From Legionella adelaidensis (GTDB taxonomy: Bacteria > Pseudomonadota > Gammaproteobacteria > Legionellales > Legionellaceae): DNA of 64,000 nt. How positions within the stretch are numbered: position 1 is the stretch's first letter; every line of letters starts with the position of its first letter. A program made the translations under genes and the position numbers. Positions 54,931 to 63,124 of this stretch are shown in pieces. A model generated the notes under the pieces. It did not search any database. It saw nothing but the letters and a program-made list of their open reading frames with translations, and had not been told where the DNA came from. The stretch covers positions 1-64,000 of the forward strand of contig NZ_LR134421.1 of assembly GCF_900637865.1 (NCBI RefSeq), read 5' to 3'.

Positions 54931-56501
54931 ATGAGTTTGCCGAGTTATTAAATAATCTTTATTTCACTTATAGTACCCTGGAAAAATCACAATTACTGCA
55001 AAATTATTTTAAACATACTCCCGATCCAGAAAGAGGATATGCATTAGCCATTCTAGCTAATACGCTCCTTTTCCCCACATTCAAACGTTCCCTTATTAAA
55101 GAAATAATTAGTAACCGTATCGATCCTTATTTATTTAGTCTTTCGCTAGATTATGTAGGCGATTTATCGGACACCATTTCCTTGCTTTGGCCTACAAACA
55201 AAGAATTACCTATGCCTAAGTTGTCTGAAATTGTGCTTACCTTTAATACAATAAATGAGACGCAATATGCCAGCTATTTAATTGAACTATTAAATAGAGG
55301 GAATGCAGTAGAAAGATGGGCCCTATTAAAATTGGGCACTGGCAGCCTTCGAGTTGGCGTCTCTAGCCGTTTTATTAAAAAAGTATTATCTGAGTTAGGA
55401 GCGGTAGATATAAAAGAGATTGAGCGCTTATGGCATGCTATTTCACCTCCGTATCTTGAGCTCTTTGCCTGGCTCGCCGAAAAATTACCAGCTCCTGTAA
55501 TTGAAGAAAAATTATTTTTTCATCCGGTAATGCTTTCCCATGCACTCAAGAAAAAAGATTTACCCACGATTACTCCCGACTTATTCGCTCTTGAACCAAA
55601 ATATGATGGGATAAGAGTACAAGTAGTGAGCAATAAAGCAGGAAAAGCACTCTTCTCTCGTACAGGTGATCTAATTAATGCGTCCTTTCCTGATATTCTT
55701 GCGGAAATACAAGCAGAAGTAGTGCTGGACGGTGAGCTAGTTATACGAACAGAGAAACAAATCGGTTCTTTTAACGATTTACAACAACGTTTAAATCGTA
55801 AAAAGCCAAATAAAAAAATAATCGAAAAATTACCCGCAGCAATCATTCTTTATGATATTTTGGCGATTAAAGGAGCTCCCCTTTATGAGTTAACCTATCT
55901 TCAAAGAAGAAAACAATTAGAAGATTGGTATAACATACACAAACCAAGGCGCATGTATTTATCAGATAATATACCTTTTACCCATTCAGATGATTTAATC
56001 GCTTTAAAGGAGCAAGTACTACAAGACAAGCAAATTGAAGGATTGATGCTAAAAAGAAAAGATAGCCTTTACATACCAGGAAGACCCAGTGGCCTATGGT
56101 ATAAGTGGAAACGTGATCCCTTTTTAATAGATGCAGTTCTCATGTATGCGCAACGCGGACATGGAAAACGTTCGTCTCTTTATTCGAACTATACATTCGG
56201 TGTATGGCAAGAGGACCAATTATTACCCGTAGGAAAAGCCTATTTTGGCTTCACAGACGAAGAGTTGCATCAACTAGATCACTGGATTCGCCATCATGTT
56301 CTTAATCGATTCGGCCCTATATTGGAGCTCAAAAAAGAATTAGTATTTGAAGTAGCTTTTGATGCGATTAATTTTTCCACTCGCCACAAATCCGGACTAG
56401 CTTTACGCTTTCCACGTATTCATCGCATTCGTTGGGATAAGCCTGCAAAGGAAGCGGATCATTTACATACTCTTTTAGAGTTAATGCATGATTCAAAATA
56501 A
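54927..56501 (+). CDS. ATP-dependent DNA ligase
   Basis: 524 residues. Domains: an N-terminal DNA-binding domain (about 1-200), an adenylation domain with the nucleophile K225 in ALEPKYDGIRVQ (KxDG), motif IIIa FNDLQQRLNRK region, GLMLKRKDSLYIPGR and WYKWKRDP (motif V), and a C-terminal OB fold. It seals nicks using ATP and is the kind paired with the MBL exonuclease in ligase-associated repair. It is coupled to that gene by an ATGA overlap. The NAD-dependent replicative ligase is not in the window. All motifs appear intact despite the damage in its partner. Confidence 0.93.
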   Translation: MNEFAELLNNLYFTYSTLEKSQLLQNYFKHTPDPERGYALAILANTLLFPTFKRSLIKEIISNRIDPYLFSLSLDYVGDLSDTISLLWPTNKELPMPKLSEIVLTFNTINETQYASYLIELLNRGNAVERWALLKLGTGSLRVGVSSRFIKKVLSELGAVDIKEIERLWHAISPPYLELFAWLAEKLPAPVIEEKLFFHPVMLSHALKKKDLPTITPDLFALEPKYDGIRVQVVSNKAGKALFSRTGDLINASFPDILAEIQAEVVLDGELVIRTEKQIGSFNDLQQRLNRKKPNKKIIEKLPAAIILYDILAIKGAPLYELTYLQRRKQLEDWYNIHKPRRMYLSDNIPFTHSDDLIALKEQVLQDKQIEGLMLKRKDSLYIPGRPSGLWYKWKRDPFLIDAVLMYAQRGHGKRSSLYSNYTFGVWQEDQLLPVGKAYFGFTDEELHQLDHWIRHHVLNRFGPILELKKELVFEVAFDAINFSTRHKSGLALRFPRIHRIRWDKPAKEADHLHTLLELMHDSK

Positions 56502-56689
56502 ATTATGCAGTTCAAAATTAATTATAAAGCAGGATTGATACAGAGCAAATGTAATCGAGTCATTCTGGCAGGTGCCAAGCCTGCAAGGATATTCAAAAAA
56601 TATGATCGATCAGCAACCTGCAATTTTTTGTCTTGATAAACTTAGTCGACTCACTTATATTTTTGAGGTGATTCACGGAAGGAAAATGC

Positions 56690-57526
56690 ATGCAAAAAAT
56701 ATACCCAATTTTAACCCTCATGCTTTTGATGGTTACTCTTACCTGTTTTTCAGCTGTTCAAATTGGCGTTCCTATTTATGATCCTCCTTTTTCAGTCAAT
56801 GATCCTGTAAGTGGACCGAGAGGGGCAGACATTAATCTCATGAATGAAGTATGTAAACGCTTGGCTTGGACGTGTTCGTATACTCCCATGCGTTATTTTG
56901 ATCTTTATCCTGCCCTGCTAAAAAATCAAGTAGATTTTGTCATAGGCTCTCTAGTGATTACTTCCGACAAAAAAACAGAATTTAGTTTTAGCATCCCTTA
57001 CCTTGTAGCGAAAGGAAGTTTTTTAGTCTTGGCAAGTAGTAAGGTTGAAAGTGTGGAGGATTTAAAAGGACAATCCGTCGGCGCGTTAACTGGTCGAGTG
57101 TATATAGATTATTTACAACAAAACTTTATAGGCGAATTAACGACCATTCCTTTTGAAGATCAGAGCAATATGGTTCTTGCCCTCAAATCGGAAAAGATCG
57201 CTGCTATATTTATTAACCATTTAAGTGCTGCTTATTTACAAAATCAGCATTCTGATATCATTAAAATATTGCCAGAAGAATATAACGTAGGCGAAGGATT
57301 AGGGATTGCCGCCACGTTAGAAAACAACGATAAAATAGATGAAATCAACAAAGTTCTACTACAAATTCAATCGGATGGTACATTTATTAAACTTTATAAT
57401 ACTACCTTTGAATTTATTAGCCAAAGTAGTTCCTATCAACACATGAGAATATATTTTCCTGTAGTAGTAGAGGCGGCTAATACAATAAAGCAGCATGCAG
57501 GCAACCCCATTACGCTGATTGGATAA
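56690..57526 (+). CDS. Periplasmic amino-acid-binding protein (SBP family 3)
   Basis: 278 residues with a signal peptide (MQKIYPILTLMLLMVTLTCFS, cleavage about before AVQIG). The extracellular solute-binding family 3 pattern follows: IGVPIYDPPFSV, GADINLMNEVCKRL, the FDLYPALLKNQVDFVIGSLVIT segment, and SVEDLKGQSVGALTG. Members bind polar amino acids such as Arg, His or Lys. The ABC permease and ATPase are absent here, so it may supply a transporter elsewhere or act as a sensor. AAGGAAAAT lies before ATG 56690. Confidence 0.85.
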   Translation: MQKIYPILTLMLLMVTLTCFSAVQIGVPIYDPPFSVNDPVSGPRGADINLMNEVCKRLAWTCSYTPMRYFDLYPALLKNQVDFVIGSLVITSDKKTEFSFSIPYLVAKGSFLVLASSKVESVEDLKGQSVGALTGRVYIDYLQQNFIGELTTIPFEDQSNMVLALKSEKIAAIFINHLSAAYLQNQHSDIIKILPEEYNVGEGLGIAATLENNDKIDEINKVLLQIQSDGTFIKLYNTTFEFISQSSSYQHMRIYFPVVVEAANTIKQHAGNPITLIG

Positions 57527-57543
57527 ATCATAAGGATGATTAA

Positions 57544-57774
57544 ATGATTAGAATTTTAACTTTGCTGTTTATTACTACCCTGAGTTTTACTGCAAATGCT
57601 GACGACGCATTATCATCTACTGACACACAGGATCAGCAAAATGATCAACAAACCTGCTATCAACAGCGCATTAGCGATTGCATGAATAAGTGTGCGTCAT
57701 CCGATGCTTCTGATGATTGCGAGTCATTATGTGAGGAAAACTCAAGAAATGAATGTAAAGATGCTGGTGAATAA
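57544..57774 (+). CDS. Small cysteine-rich secreted protein
   Basis: 76 residues: a signal peptide (MIRILTLLFITTLSFTANA) and a mature acidic part with six cysteines in the spacing TC-x7-C-x3-C-x8-C-x3-C-x7-C (from CYQQRISDC to ECKD). The even count and periodic pairs suggest three disulfides in the periplasm, in a CX3C helical-hairpin (CHCH-like) layout. AAGGATGATTAA precedes the ATG. It lies 18 bases past the amino-acid-binding protein gene and may be co-transcribed. No family is recognised. Confidence 0.65.
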   Translation: MIRILTLLFITTLSFTANADDALSSTDTQDQQNDQQTCYQQRISDCMNKCASSDASDDCESLCEENSRNECKDAGE

Positions 57775-57840
57775 GCCTAAAATTGCCATGTCCCAGAGAT
57801 AATGAGATAATACGCTCAAATTATTAGCAGTATTTTATCT

Positions 57841-58803
57841 ATGCAAAAAATTCGTTGTGGCGTAATAGGTGTTGGCTATCTTGGGAGATTTCATGCCCAA
57901 AAATTCAAATCATTGTTGAATGTTGATTTAGTAGGCGTTTGTGATGTCAATCCTGCAATATGCCAGTCTGTAGCCGATGAACTCGGGGTTTCTGCCTATA
58001 ATGATTACCATCAACTTTTCGGAAAAGTGGATGCGGTGAGCATTGCAGCGACTACTAACGCTCATTTTCAAATAGCAAAAGATTGCTTACAGAACGGTAT
58101 TCATGTACTCGTTGAAAAGCCTATTACTGAAACGGTAAACCAGGCAAGAGAGTTAATACAAGTTGCTATAAAACATCACGTAAAATTACAAGTAGGCCAT
58201 CTGGAACGTTTCAATGCCGCTCGTTTGGCTTTAGAAGAGCATTTAGATCATCCCCTTTTTATTGAATCACAACGGTTAGCACCGTTTAATCCCCGTGGTA
58301 CGGATGTTAATGTTATTTTAGACGTGATGATTCATGATATTGACATAATTCAAAGTATTGTTAACAGCCCCATTAAACACATTGAAGCCCAAGGAGCTCC
58401 TGTTCTAACCTCTGATATTGATATTGCCAACGCACGGATTAGTTTTGAAAATGGTTGTGTTGCTAATGTCACCGCAAGCCGCATAAGCTTCAAAACAGAA
58501 CGTAAAACGCGCATATTCCAACCCAACTCCTATATTTCGATTGATTTTCACAATAAACAATTTGCTGTTTTTCAAAAGGGTGAGGGTGAAATGTTTCCTG
58601 GTATTCCAGAAATTACAAGGCATGAATCTGTTTTTGAAAAAGGAGATGCTTTATTAGAGGAAATTAAAGCTTTCATTCAATGCATCGAAAAAGATACTGT
58701 ACCGTTGGTTACTGGTGAAGATGGCTTAAATGCTTTAGATACCGCGGAACAAATTACTTCTCTTATTAAAAGCAATTTACTTGCTCGCTATGACCAAGCC
58801 TAA
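57841..58803 (+). CDS. Gfo/Idh/MocA-family dehydrogenase, candidate GnnA
   Basis: 320-residue NAD(P)-dependent dehydrogenase: Rossmann GVIGVGYLGRFHA at the N-terminus, the catalytic EKP triad (E92-K93-P94 in LVEKPITET), and the MIHDIDII His-Asp site. The gene overlaps lpxB by 14 bases, a coupling that ties it to lipid A. In Acidithiobacillus and Leptospira a protein of this family, GnnA, oxidises UDP-GlcNAc at C3 before the amination by GnnB that gives the GlcN3N sugar found in Legionella lipid A. GnnA is thus inferred. No GnnB-like aminotransferase is adjacent. Confidence 0.75.
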   Translation: MQKIRCGVIGVGYLGRFHAQKFKSLLNVDLVGVCDVNPAICQSVADELGVSAYNDYHQLFGKVDAVSIAATTNAHFQIAKDCLQNGIHVLVEKPITETVNQARELIQVAIKHHVKLQVGHLERFNAARLALEEHLDHPLFIESQRLAPFNPRGTDVNVILDVMIHDIDIIQSIVNSPIKHIEAQGAPVLTSDIDIANARISFENGCVANVTASRISFKTERKTRIFQPNSYISIDFHNKQFAVFQKGEGEMFPGIPEITRHESVFEKGDALLEEIKAFIQCIEKDTVPLVTGEDGLNALDTAEQITSLIKSNLLARYDQA

Positions 58804-59941
58804 ACATATTGTTGTTGTGGCCGGTGAAGAATCAGGTGATATTCATGCAGCCTCCTTTATTAGTGAATTGCGAATAAAGCACCCCCTACTCCGCATTACG
58901 GGTATTGGTGGTGATCATATGAAAGAAGCAGGTGCTGAATTAATTAGCGATTTAGCCAAATATGGTGTGACTGGATTTTCCGAAGTAATTCGCCATTTTA
59001 AAACAATAAAAAAAGCTTTTAAGTTAATAAAAACACATCTAATTAATGAAAAACCGGATTTATTAGTGCTGGTGGATTACCCAGGTTTTAATATTCGCTT
59101 GGCACAGTTTGCAAAAAAATTAAATATCAAAGTGGTGTACTACATTAGTCCCCAAGTATGGGCATGGAAAGCAAAAAGACTGATTACAATCAAAAAAAAT
59201 GTGGATCACATGGCAGTTATTTTGCCATTTGAAAAAAAAATATACGAAGCTGCCGATATTCCTGTTTCTTTTGTAGGTCATCCTTTAGTTAATACGGTAA
59301 AACTAAATGAAAACACGGAAGAAATACGTAAAAAACTCAATATCCCTAAGAATAAAAAAATTATAGCATTACTGCCCGGCAGTAGAACACATGAGATAGA
59401 GCGGCATTTACCCATTATGGCAGCTGGTATGACATTACTTTCCCAACAGTTTCCGGCGGATTTACATGTAGTTATTCCGGTTGCCAGAACCATTAAAGCA
59501 GAATTGGTTGAAAGTTATTTAAGGCACATGCCCTTATCTTATACACTTACGCAAAATGCTATGTTAGAAACGGTTTCATGTAGTGATGCAGTGGTAGTAG
59601 CTTCCGGTACAGCTTCACTGGAATGTGCCCTTCTTTGCAAGCCTATGTGTATTGTTTATAAAGCTTCTTTGTTAACTTATATAGCTGCTATGAAGCTCAT
59701 TAAAGTTAAATACCTGGGCCTATGTAATCTATTACAAAATACTATGATTGTTCCTGAACTTTTACAGTATGACTTTAATGCGCGCGAATTAAGCAAAATG
59801 GTGGCTGAATTTTTGAGTGAAAAAGCAGCGGTTACCCGAATGCAAAACAAATTAATGCAACTAAGACACTCCCTTTCTACACTGGCCGCGGATTGTTCCA
59901 TAAGTCAACTAATTGAACGAGAAATTTTTTTAATTAATTAA
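58790..59941 (+). CDS. lpxB: Lipid-A-disaccharide synthase
   Basis: Condenses lipid X with UDP-diacylglucosamine to make the lipid A disaccharide. 383 residues from ATG 58790, matching E. coli (382); a longer frame starting with TTG is less likely. Motifs: GEESGDIHAAS at the N-terminus, FVGHPLV, LLPGSRTHEIERH, the YYISPQVWAWK block and ASGTASLECAL. GT-B glycosyltransferase, peripheral to the inner membrane. It overlaps the Gfo/Idh/MocA gene by 14 bases, so translation is probably coupled. The fis gene follows after 113 bases. Confidence 0.97.
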   Translation: MTKPKHIVVVAGEESGDIHAASFISELRIKHPLLRITGIGGDHMKEAGAELISDLAKYGVTGFSEVIRHFKTIKKAFKLIKTHLINEKPDLLVLVDYPGFNIRLAQFAKKLNIKVVYYISPQVWAWKAKRLITIKKNVDHMAVILPFEKKIYEAADIPVSFVGHPLVNTVKLNENTEEIRKKLNIPKNKKIIALLPGSRTHEIERHLPIMAAGMTLLSQQFPADLHVVIPVARTIKAELVESYLRHMPLSYTLTQNAMLETVSCSDAVVVASGTASLECALLCKPMCIVYKASLLTYIAAMKLIKVKYLGLCNLLQNTMIVPELLQYDFNARELSKMVAEFLSEKAAVTRMQNKLMQLRHSLSTLAADCSISQLIEREIFLIN

Positions 59942-60054
59942 TTGAGTCAAACTAGCTTCTCAAATGTCCTTCATGTACAATTAATTTTGCTTTTTTAGGG
60001 TAAAAACTTAAGAAGCGTTGGAATAGGTAATTAACTAAAATAAGGAAGTTTATA

Positions 60055-60351
60055 ATGATGAATGTTGCTGAAAATCATACTGCAATTGAAAATCGCCAAG
60101 ATCAAGGTCTTCAAGATTTAGTGTATGGTTTAGTTACCAGATTTCTCGCCGAAAATAAAAACAAATCAATTGATGGATTATATGACATGATCCTTTCTGA
60201 AGTTGAACCTCCTCTATTACAAGCGGTTATGGAAAAGCGCAGAGGCAATCAACTCCAAGCAGCTAAAATGCTAGGCATAAGCCGTGGTACAATACGCAAA
60301 AAATTACAACGTTATTTCGGCACAAAATATTTCCGTCTAACTGACGAATAA
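60055..60351 (+). CDS. fis: Fis-family nucleoid protein
   Basis: 98-residue Fis homolog: an N-terminal half with LQDLVYGLVTRFLAENKNK and the DNA-binding C-terminus QLQAAKMLGISRGTIRKKLQRYF (in part), almost textbook Fis. It is a dimeric DNA bender that affects rRNA, virulence and topology. Some Legionella have several Fis paralogs, so this may be one of a set. A strong intrinsic terminator follows 15 bases on. A spacing of 113 bp behind lpxB suggests its own promoter. Confidence 0.93.
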   Translation: MMNVAENHTAIENRQDQGLQDLVYGLVTRFLAENKNKSIDGLYDMILSEVEPPLLQAVMEKRRGNQLQAAKMLGISRGTIRKKLQRYFGTKYFRLTDE

Positions 60352-60366
60352 AAAGCGCATGACGCT

Positions 60367-60396
60367 AAAAAGCTCGCATTTTGCGAGCTTTTTTTT
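60367..60396 (+). terminator. Rho-independent terminator after fis
   Basis: AAAAAGCTCGCA-TTT-TGCGAGCTTTTTTT: a 12-bp stem and a T-run of eight on the plus strand. A clear intrinsic terminator. Confidence 0.92.
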
Positions 60397-60472
60397 ATCG
60401 CAAGATAAAAAACCCAGAATGCGTATTGCTTAATCCATGATGACATGCGAGCCGAATAGTTCCAGTAGCAGA

Positions 60473-60500
60473 CCTGTATTATGTCGGGACATAATACAGG
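60473..60500. repeat. Perfect 28-bp palindrome downstream of htpG
   Basis: CCTGTATTATGTC-GG-GACATAATACAGG, 13 bases on each arm. It lies 18 bases beyond the htpG stop codon, between the convergent fis and htpG genes. No T-run follows the stem on the htpG side, so a terminator is not certain; an operator-like or mRNA-stabilising role is possible. Confidence 0.5.
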
Positions 60501-60518
60501 TAACTACGACGTAACCTA

Positions 60519-62381
60519 CTATGACGCCATTAACAATTTATTGACCCTGCGTATAAAATCTGCCGGGTTGTCCAATTGCCCCCCTTCGGCTAACACGGCT
60601 TGTTCAAACAGCACGATTACCCATTGTTTAAATTGTTCATCATCTTGCACATCATGCAGTTTTTTAATAAGAGGATGTTCCGGGTTTATCTCGAATATAG
60701 GTTTTATAGTTGGAAGTTGCTGACCGGCTGCTTGCAAAATTCTTTGCATTTCAAGACCCATATCTTGTTCATCAGCTACGACACAAGCTGGGGAGTCGGT
60801 TAAGCGGGTAGTGACCTGCACTTCTTTAACACGTTCACCTAGCACTTCTTTAATATGTTTTAAGAGAGGAGCTAAACTTTTTTCTTTCTCTTTTACTTCT
60901 TTCTCATCTTCTAAATCAACTTTGCCTTTGCTGATTGATTGGAGTTTTTTACCATCAAAGTCGCCTAAGTAATTTACTAACCATTCATCGACGCGATCAC
61001 TTAAGAGTAAAACTTCTATTCCTTTCTTTTTAAAGATTTCTAAATGAGGACTATTTTTAGCGGCATTATAGCTAGAAGCGGTGATGTAGTAGATTTTGTC
61101 TTGATCTTTTTGCATTCGACCAACATATTCTTCTAAGGCAATGTCTTGCTTTTCCGAAGTGCTATGCGTGGTGGCAAAACGCAGCAACTTGGCGATAGTA
61201 TCTTTATTAGCCGGATCTTCAATAGGTCCTTCTTTGAGAACCAGTCCAAACTGATCCCAGAATGTTTGATATTTTTCCTTATCATCAGTACTTAATTTCT
61301 CTAACATCGATAAAATACGTTTGGTACAAGCGGAGCGAATGCTGTCTACTTGACGATTGTCTTGTAATATTTCTCGCGAAACATTTAAAGGTAAGTCACT
61401 GGCGTCAATAATCCCTTTAACGAAACGCAAATAACGTGGGAGAAATTGAGCAGCGTCGTCCATAATAAAGACACGCTTAATATAAAGTTTCAAGCCATGT
61501 TTGACTTCCTGGTTCCATAAATCATAAGGTGCATGGCTGGGAATATAAAGAAGGCTAATATAATCTTGTTTACCTTCCACATGATTATGAGACCAAATCA
61601 AAGGAGCTTGATAATCATGTGAAATATGTTTGTACAACTCTATATATTCTTCATCAGTAATTTCTGATTTTTGCAAAGTCCATAATGCTGTTGCTTTATT
61701 TACCGCCTCAAAATCTGTAGTTTCCTTGCCCTCTTCGTCCATTGTTTTCATTACAATAGGCCAACAAATATGATCAGAGTATTTTTTTATAATGCTACGC
61801 AAACGCCAGTCACTTAAAAACTCTTCTTCCTCTTTTTTAATATGTAAAATAATTTGCGTTCCGCGGGTCTTCTTAGTTTCTTGACTGATAGTGAATTCAC
61901 CTTCACCTGTAGACTCCCAAACGATCCCTTCTTCAGGTTTTAAACCAGCCCTTCTACTTTTAACAGTGACTTTATCGGCAACAATGAAAGCAGAATAAAA
62001 TCCCACCCCAAATTGACCAATTAGATGAGAATCTTTAGCCTTTTCACCAGAAAGATGGCTGAGGAATTCTTTGGTACCTGACTTGGCTATAGTACCTAAA
62101 TTTTCAACCGCTTCATCCCAACTTAAACCAATTCCATTATCAGAAATAGTAATCGTTTTAAGCTTTTCATTGTATTCAACAGTGATTTTTAGGTCAGAAT
62201 CCCCTTCATACAATTCACTATTTGCGAGTGCAAGAAAGCGGAGTTTATCTAATGCATCAGAGGCATTTGAAATTAACTCGCGTAAAAATATTTCTTTATT
62301 GCTATAAAGCGAATGCACTACCAAATGAAGCATTTGTTTAACTTCAGTTTGAAAGCCCATAGTTTGTTGCTTATTCGCCAT
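60519..62381 (-). CDS. htpG: HSP90 chaperone HtpG
   Basis: 620-residue bacterial Hsp90 (E. coli 624). The N-terminal GHKL ATPase has [18 protein letters not shown] (in part), the acidic [11 protein letters not shown] loop and [17 protein letters not shown]. The middle domain has [17 protein letters not shown], and the C-terminal dimerisation domain runs to the end. GAGGAGA lies 7-8 bases before the ATG. A heat-shock-type promoter is present at 62414-62441. It is convergent with fis. Confidence 0.97.
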   Translation of the reverse strand: MANKQQTMGFQTEVKQMLHLVVHSLYSNKEIFLRELISNASDALDKLRFLALANSELYEGDSDLKITVEYNEKLKTITISDNGIGLSWDEAVENLGTIAKSGTKEFLSHLSGEKAKDSHLIGQFGVGFYSAFIVADKVTVKSRRAGLKPEEGIVWESTGEGEFTISQETKKTRGTQIILHIKKEEEEFLSDWRLRSIIKKYSDHICWPIVMKTMDEEGKETTDFEAVNKATALWTLQKSEITDEEYIELYKHISHDYQAPLIWSHNHVEGKQDYISLLYIPSHAPYDLWNQEVKHGLKLYIKRVFIMDDAAQFLPRYLRFVKGIIDASDLPLNVSREILQDNRQVDSIRSACTKRILSMLEKLSTDDKEKYQTFWDQFGLVLKEGPIEDPANKDTIAKLLRFATTHSTSEKQDIALEEYVGRMQKDQDKIYYITASSYNAAKNSPHLEIFKKKGIEVLLLSDRVDEWLVNYLGDFDGKKLQSISKGKVDLEDEKEVKEKEKSLAPLLKHIKEVLGERVKEVQVTTRLTDSPACVVADEQDMGLEMQRILQAAGQQLPTIKPIFEINPEHPLIKKLHDVQDDEQFKQWVIVLFEQAVLAEGGQLDNPADFIRRVNKLLMAS

Positions 62382-62413
62382 GAAAAAATCTCCTCATACT
62401 TTTGTTCATGCGT

Positions 62414-62441
62414 ATATGAGGGTAAGTTTATAAATTTCAAG
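62414..62441 (-). promoter_or_regulatory. Heat-shock (sigma-32-type) promoter for htpG
   Basis: On the minus strand CTTGAAA (62435-62441), a 12-base gap, then CCCTCATAT (62414-62422). The sigma-32 consensus is CTTGAA plus CCCCAT-type -10, so the -35 is exact and the -10 differs by one base. The htpG ATG is 32 bases downstream, consistent with its heat-shock role. Confidence 0.7.
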
Positions 62442-62464
62442 TATGACTATAGGGATCAATTATT

Positions 62465-62549
62465 CCTTGATTTCGCTTCACTTCATCAAGGCTACGACTG
62501 AGGCTTCTTCAATATATGTAGCCTTGATGTAGCGATAGCATAATCAAGG
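62465..62549. repeat. Paired REP-like hairpins (BIME-like) between htpG and DUF4124 gene
   Basis: Two CCTTGAT...ATCAAGG stems: 62465-62491 with TTCGCTTCACTTC between the arms, and 62522-62549 with GTAGCGATAGCAT. The inner CATCAAGGCTAC and GTAGCCTTGATG are exact complements across a 22-base gap, so the pair also folds as one larger hairpin. This is the head-to-head layout of bacterial interspersed mosaic elements. It lies past the DUF4124 gene stop and upstream of the htpG promoter. Confidence 0.65.
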
Positions 62550-62574
62550 TTGTCTTTTTCATAGATTTCATTTC

Positions 62575-63114
62575 CTAACCGCCACCAATCTTAGGCCTAT
62601 GCATAAAAAACGTCACTGTATTACTTGTGGCAATGACTTCGCCCTCTTCATCCAATGCGTGAATAGCAATGGTATGCGTACCGCGGTTTACGTCTCGTAA
62701 AGAAAAAACCGTGGCAGCTTGCGGTTCGCCTACTGGTTTATTATCGAATATTAATTGCAAAGAATTTTCTTTTTTTAATTCCGGTTCCATACTGATAACA
62801 ATGGGGACATATCCTTGGTTGTTCCGAATAGTCGCTTGATCAGCTGGTTCCATTATTGTAATTTTATAAGCATTTTCCTCCGAATTAACGGCATTTTCTA
62901 CCGAAATATCTTCAGGTTGGGATGAAGCAGGTGCAGAGTTTTCAGCGGGTGGTGGATTAGAAAAAGTTTGTACGGACGGTAGTTTTACCTCAGTAGCACC
63001 TACGTGTGGCTTATCACTAAAATGAACCACTCCACTGCTGTCAGTCCAGGTATAAATTTCTGCTCGCAAAGCGGTTGTTACGAGCAGGGCAAGACATCCA
63101 ATAAATTTTTTCAA
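62575..63114 (-). CDS. DUF4124-domain secreted protein
   Basis: 179 residues with a signal peptide (MKKFIGCLALLVTTALRA, cleavage before EIYTW). DUF4124 opens the mature chain: EIYTWTDSSGVVHFSDKPH, the short W-x-D-x-x-G-x-x-H-F-S-D motif. A Pro/Ala/Ser-rich linker (PPPAENSAPASSQPED) and an Ig-like C-terminal half (GTHTIAIHALDEEGEVI) follow. The start is TTG at 63114, with AGAGATAAAGA before it and no ATG in reach. Eleven bases or fewer separate it from the glnA stop, so it is downstream in the same transcript. Periplasmic; function unknown. Confidence 0.8.
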   Translation of the reverse strand: MKKFIGCLALLVTTALRAEIYTWTDSSGVVHFSDKPHVGATEVKLPSVQTFSNPPPAENSAPASSQPEDISVENAVNSEENAYKITIMEPADQATIRNNQGYVPIVISMEPELKKENSLQLIFDNKPVGEPQAATVFSLRDVNRGTHTIAIHALDEEGEVIATSNTVTFFMHRPKIGGG

Positions 63115-63124
63115 TCTTTATCTC

